Positions 1-10,046 of a stretch of DNA of 41,811 bases are shown piece after piece. Each line of letters begins with the position of its first letter. The first letter of the stretch is position 1. The notes under the pieces are model-generated. The model worked only from the letters and a program-made list of their open reading frames with translations, was not told where the DNA came from and searched no databases. The position numbers were made by a program, and so were the translations under genes. Origin of the DNA: Amphimedon queenslandica. Its lineage: Eukaryota; Porifera; Demospongiae; Haplosclerida; Niphatidae. Location: the NCBI RefSeq assembly GCF_000090795.2, contig NW_003546419.1:26745-68555 (forward strand). The letters run 5' to 3'.

Positions 1-478
1 ACACAACCATTGGCAAGCACTAAAATATTATAATAGCAATAGTAAATTATTAAGAATAGATACAATCAATGTGGTATGCAGATGTAGCTCATTAGTAATT
101 AGCATAAACATGTTAATCAAAATACAATACATGTCAAGCTCATGTATAACATGTACCTTCATCCTCTTGTTTTGCTTCTTCTGAAGGTTCTTCTTCCTCA
201 TCCAATGGTGCCTGTTGTAACTGTTTCTCAGTTTCTTCAAAACCTTCAGCTGGCATCTTCTCAATATCAGCAGCAATACTATCTTCAGATTCATCTTGCA
301 TCTCGTTCTCAGTTACCAAAGCTATAAAATAAGAACATAATACCAGTGATATATTTAAAAACATTTTACACTGCATGCATACATTAACAAACACTATTCC
401 CATATGTTTCTTCTTACTTTTTGACTCAATGCCATACAGGAATCCAACCATCACAACAAGAACTATAAGCAACTTCAT
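1..478 (-). CDS. Secreted acidic-pro/cationic Cys-rich protein, copy 1 (partial at window edge)
   Basis: Three exons are read on the minus strand: 418-478, 157-321 and 1-19, the last cut by the window start. Donors are GTAAG and GTACATG; acceptors are TATAG and TTTTAG. Exon 1 encodes a signal peptide starting MKLLIVLVVMVGFLYGIESK. Exon 2 encodes a very acidic segment (many E/D, few K/R). Exon 3 starts the Cys-rich domain (VLANGCV). Exon phases and sequence closely match the complete paralogue at 6297-7153, which shows what the missing part should be. No known family is recognised. The order signal peptide, acidic pro-segment, basic Cys-rich domain resembles secreted peptide precursors in general, but function is unknown. 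Confidence 0.75.
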
Positions 479-560
479 CTTCTCTCTCTTTCTGGTTTCT
501 TCTCACTGAACTGGTAGTTTTGAATCGTGTTTAATGATTCAGTAAGCGTGAGCTGAATAC

Positions 561-570
561 TTATATACCC
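561..570 (-). promoter_or_regulatory. TATA-like element upstream of Cys-rich copy 1
   Basis: The minus strand reads GGGTATATAA about 83 bases upstream of the ATG at 478. The paralogue at 7153 has the related GGTATTTAAG at 7231-7240, about 78 bases upstream, in otherwise conserved flanking sequence. This suggests a TATA-type promoter with a short 5' UTR. It is inferred from position and sequence only. Confidence 0.4.
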
Positions 571-677
571 TTGCTCTCCTGTTTTGAAACCATTTCATGT
601 TTGTCTTCCTTGTATTCTTAGCAAAATTTGGACTAAAGGCAAATCAATTAAGCTGAACAGAGTAAGTATACTTAGAA

Positions 678-873
678 GCAGTGTATATATAGCAATTATA
701 ATAACACAACATACAAGCCTCCCAAATTCCCAATAAAAGTCAGATCTAATTGGTTACCCATGCATCTAGTACATGTACTCGAACGCAGTGTATATCAATT
801 ATAATAACACAACATACAAGCATCCCGAATTCCCAAAAAAAGTCATATCCAATTGGTTGCCCATGCATCTAGC
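678..873. repeat. Direct tandem duplication, ~107-bp period, in intergenic DNA
   Basis: The segment beginning GCAGTGTATAT at 678 recurs at 785 with small changes; both copies contain AATTATAATAACACAACATA. The homologous region near 7330-7435 has only one copy, so this duplication arose after the block duplication. The rest of 479-1140 shows no gene. Confidence 0.6.
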
Positions 874-1705
874 ACTCATTTCCTTCTACATGCATAACGA
901 AATCAAACAAACCAAGTTGGATGCCATAACAAAACATCTCCCTTTATAAAAACCAATTACAGGCAGATATCATTATCATGCTGAAAGTGATAAGAGTTAA
1001 AACAAAGCACCAAGCCATAATGAGATATCATGAATTATACAGTGCATAATGATTGAGAGTGGCATTGAGAAGCTATAAGCATTATAACCTATAGCATTGG
1101 TTTGCAGAGATCAGACTATAACGCATTCATGGTAAACAATTAATATTTTAGATCTGTCTTTAATTTTAAAACAAGATTTCTGATTACATCCCTTAATTTT
1201 GCCAAAATAGTAAAGAAGCTAATTTTGCCAAAATAGTAAAGGAGCTAGTTCTCTTTAGTATTATTACTCTGAGTCCCATACTGATTACACCCAAGAAATA
1301 CCAAGTTGAATCAAACTCCCATTCAATGTAAATAGATCTGGTATCTTCACTAGTATCATTCTCTTTTGTTAATGGTAAAAGTCCTACAATAAGAAAGTAG
1401 AGTCATGCTATTACACAGTAAAGAATGTGATATTGTATACAATTTCTCAATTTCCAATACAGTTCAAGTGATAGCTAGTAATGCATTACTAAGTAGGATT
1501 CACCCCAAAACAATAATTATGGCTGCTGCAACTTTTGCAGCCTTGCTATACCGGGAAAACGAACTCCTATGCTTACCAGACTTCTTAGAGGACCTTATCT
1601 TGACCAGAGGACTCCATTGGTACCACTAGTGTGGCTCTAAACCTTGTACAAAAGGAAAGTAAAAAATCAACAAAACTGCTGTTTTGTTCAGTCCACTTTT
1701 TTCAT

Positions 1706-1912
1706 CTAAAGGCTGGTTTACATAAAAACGGATTGCTTTTGGTGCACTTGCGTTGCGACCGGAAGTGCTGTAGAAACAAATGGGGATGCACGTCAAAATG
1801 TCAGAATAGGCTTGCAATCTATTTTGACACATTGACGCACCCTGCCATTCATTTATATAGCACTTCCAGTCGCAACACAAGACCATGCGTCATTATGTAA
1901 ACCAGCCTTTAG
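1706..1912. mobile_element. MITE with 18-bp perfect terminal inverted repeats
   Basis: The left end CTAAAGGCTGGTTTACAT (1706-1723) is the exact reverse complement of 1895-1912. A second inverted pair lies inside it (GTTGCGACCGGAAGTGCT near 1753 against AGCACTTCCAGTCGCAAC near 1859, one mismatch). TA at both edges suggests a Tc1/mariner-type target site. The foldback symmetry explains the open frames seen here on both strands, so no gene is called. Confidence 0.75.
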
Positions 1913-2064
1913 TCATTATCTCCTGTCATGACTGAATCCAGTTGTCGGTGTGTATTTTGATATTGGCTAGTGCTAGAAGGCTAATTCTTACACCATTCTA
2001 TTCCAACAGTCTGGTCCACATGTCCCATCAGATCATTCTCCAAGAAAGAAAGAAGTGATGGAAG

Positions 2065-2581
2065 ATAAAATGGTGGCTATCAGCAAGTCTGAGCTTATTT
2101 GCAGCAAGCCGTAAGCAAGATAAGACTAAGCTGCTGTCCAAAGACTTTTCTAGCAGCAACGAACATTGGAAAAGCAGATATACAATTTTCTTTCTTACTA
2201 GAAAGGACTCTGATGAGATGAATGCAATGAGGAGCTGCCAGCCTGCAGGCTGGGGAATGGTCTGGCCAACGAGACTAATTGCAGTTTATTCTAAGCAGCA
2301 AGAAAGTAGTCTCGCTGGCCAGACCCTTGGAGGCAAGGGTCTGGCCAGCGAGACTAGCAAGAAAGGCTATCTTCTTCATAAAATATGATTTGTTCAGTGA
2401 CTGCTTCTAACTATCTTCAATGCTGTAATTGCTGCAGAGATTCTTTAGTGATGAAGTGATGTTACATTTTTAAGCAAGATGACTATGTATTTTAGGCATG
2501 TACAATTGCTTAGCTTGCTCATTAAAATCATACAGTACAAAGGCTTGCTTTGGCTCGCCCCTTTAATGTTTTACATTCGTC
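2065..2581. mobile_element. Fragment of interspersed repeat also found at 25304-25940
   Basis: Shared pieces with the 25.3-25.9 kb element include the 'atggtg..ct' segment, GCAAGATAAGACT, and an end reading GGCTCGCCCCTTTAATGTTT then ACATTCGTCTAGT. It is inserted in the grown intron of the TXNDC15 pseudogene and carries the hairpin at 2307-2356. Confidence 0.55.
2307..2356. repeat. Perfect 23-bp inverted repeat with 4-base loop
   Basis: Arm 2307-2329 (starts TAGTCTCGCTGGCCAGACCC) pairs perfectly with 2334-2356 around the loop GAGG. A third copy of the arm, with one mismatch, lies in the opposite orientation to the left arm at 2259-2277. The pattern suggests ends of a small foldback element rather than a gene-related structure. 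Confidence 0.8.
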
Positions 2582-3031
2582 TAGTTATGTTAAGCAATGA
2601 TTGTGAATTTAACAACAGGAACAACACAGGACAGGATTGCAAGGAAGATGGATACTCTCACTGCTTCTTGAACAAAGAGTCATGTAAAGACTAGTATTAA
2701 ATTATGCTTTCATTAAACACTGATCAGTATAGAACTAACTATTCACCACATTGGCAATGGACACCATCTGAATAAATATTACAAATACACACAAATGTAT
2801 TATTCAAATGAACACAAACAAGAACATAAAAATTAAAAAAAAAAACAAGATGGAGTAGGATTCTTTTAGATCAAATTTGTTAATGTAATGGAAACAAGGA
2901 CAAGTAGGATCTGTATCCATACCAACGAATTAAACGAAAATCCAAAATGAAAATTCTACTCTCGTGATGCAAATTCTACTCTATATTGCAAGGTGATCCG
3001 TAATTAACATAATAACTAAGAAGACTGCACG

Positions 3032-3259
3032 ATGGCTGACTCATCTACTTCTAGTGAGAAGAAGAAGAGAGGAAAATATAGAAAATATACTCCCAAAGAA
3101 AGAGCTGAAGTAGGTTGCTATGCAGTGGTTCATGGTATTACAGCTGCAAAAAAGAAATTTTCAGCAAAAATGGGAATTAAAATTAGCTGTAGTACCATAC
3201 AGGGGATAAGAGATGCTTATAAAAAGGAACTAGCCACATTAAATTTTAGTAATTATTAG
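3032..3259 (+). CDS. Short basic ORF with helix-turn-helix-like segment, probable transposon remnant
   Basis: A 75-residue frame starts MADSSTSSEKKKRGKYRKYT and is rich in Lys/Arg. Its middle (EVGCYAVVHGITAAKKKF then CSTIQGIRDAYKKEL) has the spacing of a helix-turn-helix DNA-binding domain like those at transposase N-termini. It then ends at a stop in AT-rich DNA. It lies in the repeat-filled intron of the TXNDC15 pseudogene, with no catalytic domain following. I do not recognise the family with certainty; a truncated transposase or a transposon-derived DNA-binding protein is the best guess. Confidence 0.4.
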   Translation: MADSSTSSEKKKRGKYRKYTPKERAEVGCYAVVHGITAAKKKFSAKMGIKISCSTIQGIRDAYKKELATLNFSNY

Positions 3260-3289
3260 AGCTTTACGAAAATTAAATTTGACGAAAAA

Positions 3290-3600
3290 AGGAACAATTA
3301 ATATTTAATGCTACTAAAAACCGGCTATACAGTATAGTATAGTTCTAGTACTAGTACTAATACTAAAATTGATCATAGTATAGTATCAATAAAGAAAATA
3401 AATTTTAGTATAGTATTAGTTCTAGTATTCATGAATGAAATAATTTTAGTAAAGTGATTGTTATTGTATCTGTGAGTGAATTAATTTTAGTATAGTAATA
3501 GTTATAGTATTTTTACTATAACTAAATTAAAAATGGGGTACTAAAATTAATTTTAGTTATAGTATCAAAATACTAGAACAACACTACTATAGTGCGAGGA
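3290..3600. repeat. TA-rich quasi-palindromic CTAGTA/TATAGT repeat
   Basis: Repeated permutations of ACTAGTACTAATACTAAAAT and AGTATAGTAT fill this stretch. No coding potential is seen. It directly follows the HTH ORF and may be part of the same inserted element. Confidence 0.5.
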
Positions 3601-4330
3601 TTTAGTTGGCTCAATTTTGGAGGAACTCTAGAATATTTGAAAAAAATCCTCAAATTTCTACACAAAACACTGGCATAAATATGCATACAAAAATATAACA
3701 ATAATTTATGTCATCACAATGTATCTGAGCCAAAAATAACTGCTTTACCTGTCATATTGGATAAGATGATTGTAAGATTATCAATACTCAATGATGTGTC
3801 CACATCAAAGACAGCTCTACCAGTGTAGTACAGCAACACTCGCAGGATATATGCCAGTAAAAACTTTTCACTATAAAATAAAACACAATTATTGTTTAAA
3901 AATCAGCAATTTTTTCGTTTTCACATGCATACATGTACATGTGTGCAACTTCTAAATTTAGAATCATTACAATTATGTAACCATTATTGCTATTTTTATA
4001 ATACAGGTATTACTTACTCGTCTTTTTCCCAAAATCTAATGCTGACATGACATTGACCACAACCCTTTTCTCGAAGACCCCAGTCATGTGACTATCGTTG
4101 AGGAGACTTGTATTGACCCCCACACACGTTAGAGGAGAAATGCAGCCTTGTTCTAGAGTACAGACTGGTTTGAGCTTTGATCCAGTTGAGTTGAGACTAG
4201 AATTATGAATTGTGAGGTTTGGCCCTTCTGTAATGGAGAGGCTGATGGAGTTAGAGAATTGGTTTCTGCTAATTTCTCTTGCTCTGAGAGGATAGAGGGA
4301 GACTCATAGGCACTCTCTTTCCCAGTAGAA

Positions 4331-4828
4331 AATCAAAAGAAGGTTGAATAGGTTGACAAATGAGGGTCACCATAAAAACACTTACTGGCTTGTCGACAAC
4401 TGAATATCTTGTGAATTCTCTTCAGCATAGATATTAGAGTAATATCTATGTCTTCAGAGACTAAAAGGAGCAGTACTAAAACAGTTTAAGGACACAAAGA
4501 GCTTACCGCCACCTCCTTAGAGCCACTGGTCATCGTCTAACACTGTAACCATAGATAGATATGCTGTACTGAACACATCTGTGCCCCCTCCATTACATGC
4601 ATCATTACCCACAAGACCATAAAACCCCACCATGTTGGCACTTTGTAATTAAAGCGCAAAAGCACGTCATCACGTGAGGTACGTATACTTTCATGTAAGA
4701 TTATTCGTATACTTCAACCACGTGCGTTGGCATGGTTAGAAAATCAAAAACTAAATTTCAAGTATGGAAGACTGGAAGTTCACTAAGTTCAAACTACTAA
4801 TTGTTCAGTAACTAGATCTAGTATTAAT
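4331..4828. other. Intergenic stretch, no gene seen
   Basis: Similarity to the intact TXNDC15 locus stops near 4320. From there to the stop codon of the collagen-domain gene I see no exon, strong repeat or RNA gene. Confidence 0.5.
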
Positions 4829-5911
4829 TCATTTTGTGCATACAACACAAGTGATGGCTCTGTCAGTGATGTATGGACCACAAGGTAGACCACTTCCACA
4901 AGTGACTTGCATAAAATAAAACAATACACCATTTGTGTTAGCCTCACTACCATTGATGACATCAGGAACATGATCAACACATTCAGGATTAACATTAAGA
5001 TTGTGTCCATGATAGCTTGACATGTAGTAGCCGTAGTATTCTTCTGTCCAGCCTGATGGGCATGAAACACGGGCAGGGATGACAAGCTTGGTTCCTTTTT
5101 TCGGAGAAAGACAGACAGCACACGGCACGTTATAATCTTGTGTTGTTTTTCCAAAGACCTTGTTGCCTGTTTCGTATTCAGCTCCATGTATGTATGAAGC
5201 AGCAAAAGGTGCGTCGGTGCTTAGGTACTGGGGATTCCTTGGAAGGCAAAGATATCGTGCAATATTACCTTTCTGATTGTAATGACCACCACCAACCAAT
5301 CCAGAGTATATCATTTGAGCTCCAGTCCTGCAATGAAGCTTGCCCCATCTTGTGTATATTACACCACTAGCACTATTTGGACTTGTGTCCATGTCATTGG
5401 TGATGATAAGAGAAGCTTTCAGACCAGGAGAGATTTTAGCAACAATTCCATTTGACTTGGCAGCTTCTTCTCTTATTCCACAGTAGAAAATATTATGGGC
5501 ATAAAACAAGATATATATTTACCCTTTTCTGTTTTAGTAACATCAGCTGCATCCTTTTCATTGATTTCTACAGCATCTATTACAATTTATAAATAAACTT
5601 TAAAACAATAATTAATTACCAGTATTTTTGAAATCTTCAGTAGTAATTAGTGCTATTATTATTAAAAATAGTTGCTGTTGAAAATTAATTAACTTACGAG
5701 ACTGATCATCATGAGAGATCTCTTCAATATGGTCTAAAATTGATGGACATAATACAAATTTTCGATTGACAACCTACCATAGTTTTCAAAGTCCCTTATA
5801 GAAGAATCTATTAATTAATGTTAAAGCAACTTCTTATAGTCATAATATACCTGTTGACAATGCAAGTCCAATCACAAAAATAAAGAAAGAAATAAAGAGT
5901 ATTTTTTCCAT
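4829..5911 (-). CDS. Secreted protein with sponge short-chain-collagen C-terminal domain but no collagen helix
   Basis: Five exons on the minus strand: 5851-5911, 5778-5807, 5698-5733, 5523-5576 and 4829-5469. They join in frame to 822 bases (273 aa). Exon 1 is a signal peptide (MEKILFISFFIFVIGLALST). Exons 2-4 are tiny and encode a short acidic stalk (about residues 21-60). Exon 5 encodes a ~210-residue domain with SGVIYTRWGKLHC, GGGHYNQKG, YLCLP, GAEYET, VPCAVC, IPARVSCPSGW and a C-terminal TCVVC. This pattern matches, from memory, the non-collagenous C-terminal domain of sponge spongin short-chain collagen (C4-like). No Gly-X-Y run is present. A likely role is extracellular, in matrix or as a soluble lectin-like protein; this is inference. 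A TATA-like ACATATAAAG lies at about 5945-5954. Confidence 0.85.
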
Positions 5912-6296
5912 AGTTCAAAATGAAATACACTATGGTTCAATGCACTTTATATGTAAGCTAGAATGAGACTTCCTGTAGTTGTTTGGTGTGACATTATTAG
6001 TACCTCTCAGTCACACATCTGAGGTGATACATATCAGTACCAGTGACAATTGTATGAATGAAAAACACATGGAAAGTGTGAGTGTCACTTGCTAGTCTTG
6101 CATAAACAACAAAGATAATGCAGCAGCTATTATGGCTAAGAATTACCATGCATGCGCATTATGAGATTGACATCATATGATGAAAAATTTAAAAAGATTC
6201 TTAAAAAGGACATTACATGCACTACCTATGCAGTGCAGCTATTAAACTAATACTATAAACAAATTAGTCCATTGACACTTCAATCACTGTCTTCCT

Positions 6297-7153
6297 TCAG
6301 TTCTGAGCTACCTCTAAAGATACCAGGAAAATAAAATCATAACAAATGAATTATTGAACACAACTCACCTGCAGGTGGTGGTGATGGATAACGAAAAGTG
6401 ATGGTCTTACACTTTCGAACACATTTAAAGCCACAGAATTTTGTGTATCTCCAGCATTTCCTGGCTTTAACATATACAACCTCGACTCCCACTTGCACTT
6501 TGAAACACTGACGTTTGGAACATGCATGCTTTTTGTAATCGAACTTGTGGTATTTGCATATTTTTTTATAAACTGGCCTAGTTGCTGCAGCACGGACTGT
6601 GAAGCATTGCCTAGCTTTGCACCATTTTGGTTTATAGAATAGACCACAGACCCTCGCAGTTACCACACAGCCATTGGCAGTCACTAAAATAAATAGCAAT
6701 AGTAAATTATTAAGAATAGATACAATCAATGTGTAGCTAATTAGAAATTAGCATGAACATGTCAAGTACTCTTGATGCTCATGTATAACATGTACCTTCC
6801 TCCTCTTGTTCTGCTTCATCTGTAAGTTCTTCTTGTTCTACTTCATCTGTAGGTTCTTCCTCATCCAATGGTGCCTGTTGTAATTGTTTCTCGGTTTCTT
6901 CAAAACCTTCAGCTGGCATCTTCTCAATATCAGCAGCAATACCATCTTCAGACTCATTTAGCATCTCATTCTCAGTTACCAAAGCTATAAAAGAAGAACA
7001 TAATACCAGTGATATATTGAAAATCCTCATACACTGCATGCATACATTAACAAACACTATTCTTAAATAGTTATTGACACTATGTTTCTTACTTTTTGAG
7101 TCAATACCATACAGAAATCCAACCATCACAACAAGAACTATAAGCACCTTCAT
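6297..7153 (-). CDS. Secreted acidic-pro/cationic Cys-rich protein, copy 2 (complete)
   Basis: Four exons: 7093-7153, 6796-6984, 6369-6683 and 6297-6313, joining in frame to 582 bases (193 aa). Splice donors are GTAAG, GTACATG and GTGAGT. Residues 1-~20 are a signal peptide (MKVLIVLVVMVGFLYGIDSK). Residues ~21-83 are strongly acidic, ending in a run of E. Residues ~84-193 hold 11 Cys and about 26 Lys/Arg against two or three acidic residues, with motifs RVCG, CKARQCF, CSKRQCF and KCKTITF. The C-terminus is Pro-rich (SPPPAEVAQN). The mature part would be a disulfide-rich cationic secreted protein. The pro-region could neutralise it during secretion. No known domain is recognised; antimicrobial, matrix or biomineral roles are all possible. 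Confidence 0.8.
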
Positions 7154-7230
7154 CTTCTCTCTCTTTCTAATTCTTACTGAGCTAGTAGTTTTGAATTGTG
7201 TTTAATGATTCAGTAAGTGTGAGCTGAATA

Positions 7231-7240
7231 CTTAAATACC
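7231..7240 (-). promoter_or_regulatory. TATA-like element upstream of Cys-rich copy 2
   Basis: The minus strand reads GGTATTTAAG about 78 bases before the ATG at 7153, matching by position the GGGTATATAA of copy 1. The change from TATATAA to TATTTAA may alter promoter strength; this is inference. Confidence 0.3.
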
Positions 7241-7724
7241 CTCGCTCTGCTGTTTTGAAACCATTTCATGTTTGTCTTCCTTGTATCCTTAACAAAATTT
7301 GGGTAAAAGCAAATCACTTTGGCTGTATACTTGGAAGTAGTGTAAAAATTATAATAACACAATATACAAGCCTCCCATGAAAATTCCCAAAAAATTGGAT
7401 TCAATTGCTTGCTCTTGGATGCATACACTATAGCACTTGTTTCCTTCACATGTATATTCATATCAACCAAAGTAGTTGGATGTTATTTTTGATATAAAAA
7501 AACATCTCCCTTCCTTTATAATAGTCAATCACATGCAGATATCATTATCATACTGAAAGTTTAAACATTTAAGTTATATAGTAATCATAAAGAAACCACC
7601 AAGCCTTAAGGAGATATCAAAAGTAAACAGTGCATATTGTATAATGATGATTGAGAAGCTAATTTAAATAAGAATAAGAATTATAACCTATAGCATTGGT
7701 TTGCACTTTGCAGAGATCAGACAC

Positions 7725-7870
7725 CTGTAAACAATGGGACTTTCTAATTACAATCCACCTCTCAAAAAAAATTATCTTGACCAGGAGGTGCACGTAATAG
7801 AAAGTTTTTATTGTGAAAGCCATGTAGAGGTGCAATAATTAGGAGGGTGCATTAATTGGGGCGAGTACAG
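7725..7870. other. Insertion of ~145 bp relative to the duplicated block
   Basis: Copy 1 of the block (around 1112) reads GATCAGAC directly into TATAACGCATTC. This copy has about 145 extra bases between the same flanks, including AGGAGGTGCACG and GGGGCGAGTACAGTATAAT. It is probably a short mobile element; its ends could not be defined. Confidence 0.4.
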
Positions 7871-7908
7871 TATAATGCATTCATGGTATAATTAAACAAT
7901 TGATATTC

Positions 7909-9764
7909 TTAATCTGTCTTTATTTTTAAAACAAGATTCCTGATTACATCCCTTAGTTTTGCTACCATAGTAAAAAAGCTAGTTCTCTTTAGTAGGTTAA
8001 TTATTGTTATCAGTCCAATACCGATTACACCCAAGAAATACCAAGTTGAATCAAACTCCCATTCAATGTGAATAGATTGGGTCTCTTCACTAGTATCATT
8101 CTCTCTTGCTAATGGTAAGAGTCCTACAAAGAGAAAGTATAGTAGATTCATAATAATAGTAAAGAATATGGTATTGTATACATGGGATGATGGGACAATG
8201 CATACTGTATCTCAATTTACTGAGCTGTAGATTGGAAATACATCCAATGACAGCTAAAACTACACAGACACTATCAGTTCAAACTTTCTACATGACATAA
8301 GTACATGTATATGCATCAGAAAAAAATTGTATAAATGGAGAATTCTCTCCTTTTCATTTTTGGCAAAATTTGGCCATGCACTTTCAGCATTTTTAAAAAT
8401 CTGATTTTAAAAATAATAAAATCTGTAGTACATGTACGTAACACAATAGCATCAATATGTTTACAAAAATGCAACAACATTTTATGTCATCACATTGTAT
8501 TTGAATTTTGAACCAAACTATAACTGCTTTACCTGTCATATTGGATAAGATGCTTGTAAGATTATCAATACTCAATGATGTGTCCACATCAAAGACAGCT
8601 CTACCAGAGTAGTACAGCAACACACGCGGGATGTATGCCAGTAAAAACTTTTCACTATAAACAAAAACAACTGTGTAACAATCAGCAAAGTTATTTTTCA
8701 TTTTCACATGTATAGACCCTATAGGGCCCTAACTTCTAGAAGTACATGTACTAATTGATACCATATGAGATTGAGAGTTTTGAGACACTATTTGTAATCT
8801 TCCGTGTCCTATCTGCACTCTTTAATTTAAAAAATTTCAAAATCTCCTGCTGGACGGCAAAACCAATGGATAGGAGGCCAAAAGCAGCCTTTGTGGACAA
8901 GTCGCTTCAAGTCCAATAAAGATTTCTCTCAGGAGACATTCTGGGCTTTATTCTTTACCATTACTGGCACTTATTGCCACTCAGGCAAGCTCTTGAAGCC
9001 ATGAAGGCCTCTTGTTCCTTGTTTCCCCATGTAGCTACACTGTATCTTGCCGTTCAAATCAAGAGTGTGGGTGGATACCATAATGCAATAATGAAGTTAG
9101 CGCCATATAGGTCTATACATGTAGACTGATGTAGTGTATGTGCAACTTCTAAATTTAAAATCATTACAATTATGTAGCTAGATTATTATTGCCATTTTTA
9201 TAGTACAGGTATTACTTACTCGTCTTTTTTCCCAAAATCCAGTGCCACAATAGTGAGTGAGTCATTAGGAAACACTAATCCAAGCTCATTGTACGTAGGC
9301 ATGAAATCAACACTGTATGGGCACCATGTAGCATAATATAACACAAGAAGACATGAATTAGTGAAAACCGGCGAATCTAGTAGAGTCTCCAATTGGGCTG
9401 ATGTGACATTGACCACACCCCTTTTCCCAAAGACCCCAGTCATGTGACTATCGTTGAGGAGACTTGTATTGACCCCCACACACGTTAGAGGAGGAACGCA
9501 GCCTTGTTCTAGAGTACAGATTGGTTTGAGCTTTGATCCAGTTGAGTTGAGACTAGAATTATGACCTGTGAGGTTTGGCCCTTCTGTAATGGGGACTAGT
9601 GGAGTTGGAGAATTGGTTTCTGCTAATTTTTCTTGCTCCGAAAAGATTGAGGGAGGCTCATAAACACTCTCTGTACCAGTAGCTATATCTTGAGTCTCTG
9701 TCTCACTACAGATCATTCTCCAGGAGCCCATTAGAAGCATTAGAATTGCTATGATGCTATCCAT
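7909..9764 (-). CDS. TXNDC15: TXNDC15-like transmembrane thioredoxin-domain protein
   Basis: Three exons: 9220-9764, 8533-8654 and 7909-8123, joining in frame to 882 bases (293 aa). The start at 9764 is preferred over the in-frame ATG at 9800 because it begins the signal peptide (MDSIIAILMLLMGSW). An S/T/N-rich lumenal stalk with N-glycosylation sites follows. Next is a thioredoxin fold with LLVLYYATWCPYS, so one Cys and a Ser replace the usual CXXC, as I recall for vertebrate TXNDC15 (CRFS). Exon 2 gives the cis-Pro region (AYIPRVLLYY). Exon 3 gives a C-terminal membrane segment (WYFLGVIGIGLITIINLL) and a basic tail. TXNDC15 in vertebrates is an ER/ciliary protein linked to ciliopathy. It is divergent from the Cys-rich gene at 10047, 282 bases away. 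Confidence 0.85.
8710..9120. mobile_element. ~410-bp inverted-repeat element in TXNDC15 intron 1
   Basis: The ends GTATAGACCCTATAGGG (left) and GCCATATAGGTCTATAC (right) are imperfect inverted repeats. The equivalent intron of the pseudogene copy (about 3920-3950) lacks this sequence, giving an empty site. No coding frame is seen inside. Confidence 0.55.
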
Positions 9765-10046
9765 CTTAAAAATTATAGGGTTAAAAATTGCTTCAGACAC
9801 GCCCTTCTTACTCCACGTGGTGTCATGTGGATGATTTTATTATGATTTTGCAACGTTAGAAATAATGCATGCATTACTTTTAATCATTTGTTTTGGCTTT
9901 CTGTGTTTGCTTTCGATGAATGATAAGACTTCCAATTAAGGAAAATAAAAACAATAAATTCTATATAAAGTTTAGCTATTTCTTACGACAGCTAGTACAA
10001 GAAAAATAAAGTCATTTTTAGTATCTCAAGATACTGAGCCATAATA

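Larger units (their letters stand above)
1150..4320 (-). pseudogene. Duplicated TXNDC15 pseudogene
   Basis: Remnants of all three exons of the intact gene at 7909-9764 are present in the same order: exon 1 remnant 4018-~4318, exon 2 3749-3870 (same 122-base length and splice sites), exon 3 ~1150-1383. The exon 1 remnant lacks about 150 bases that encode the thioredoxin core with the CPYS motif, lacks its signal-peptide start, and has lost one A before the donor, which shifts the frame. Exon 3 carries a 26-base direct duplication (around 1196-1247) that also shifts the frame. The second intron has grown by about 2.2 kb of repeats. Part of the 1-4320 block that is paralogous to 6.3-9.7 kb. Confidence 0.8.

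Noticed and set aside
28..327. Frames on both strands across the first gene
   Set aside because: They run through introns or in the wrong frame of the Cys-rich copy 1 exons.
1626..1900. Overlapping open frames of 86-89 residues on both strands
   Set aside because: They lie mostly within the inverted-repeat MITE at 1706-1912; its symmetry makes similar frames on both strands. No domain is seen.
2479..2694. 71-residue plus-strand frame
   Set aside because: It starts inside the repeat shared with 25.9 kb and has no recognisable feature.
4789..5205. 138-residue minus-strand frame overlapping the collagen-domain exon
   Set aside because: Out-of-frame shadow of the real exon 5 (4829-5469).
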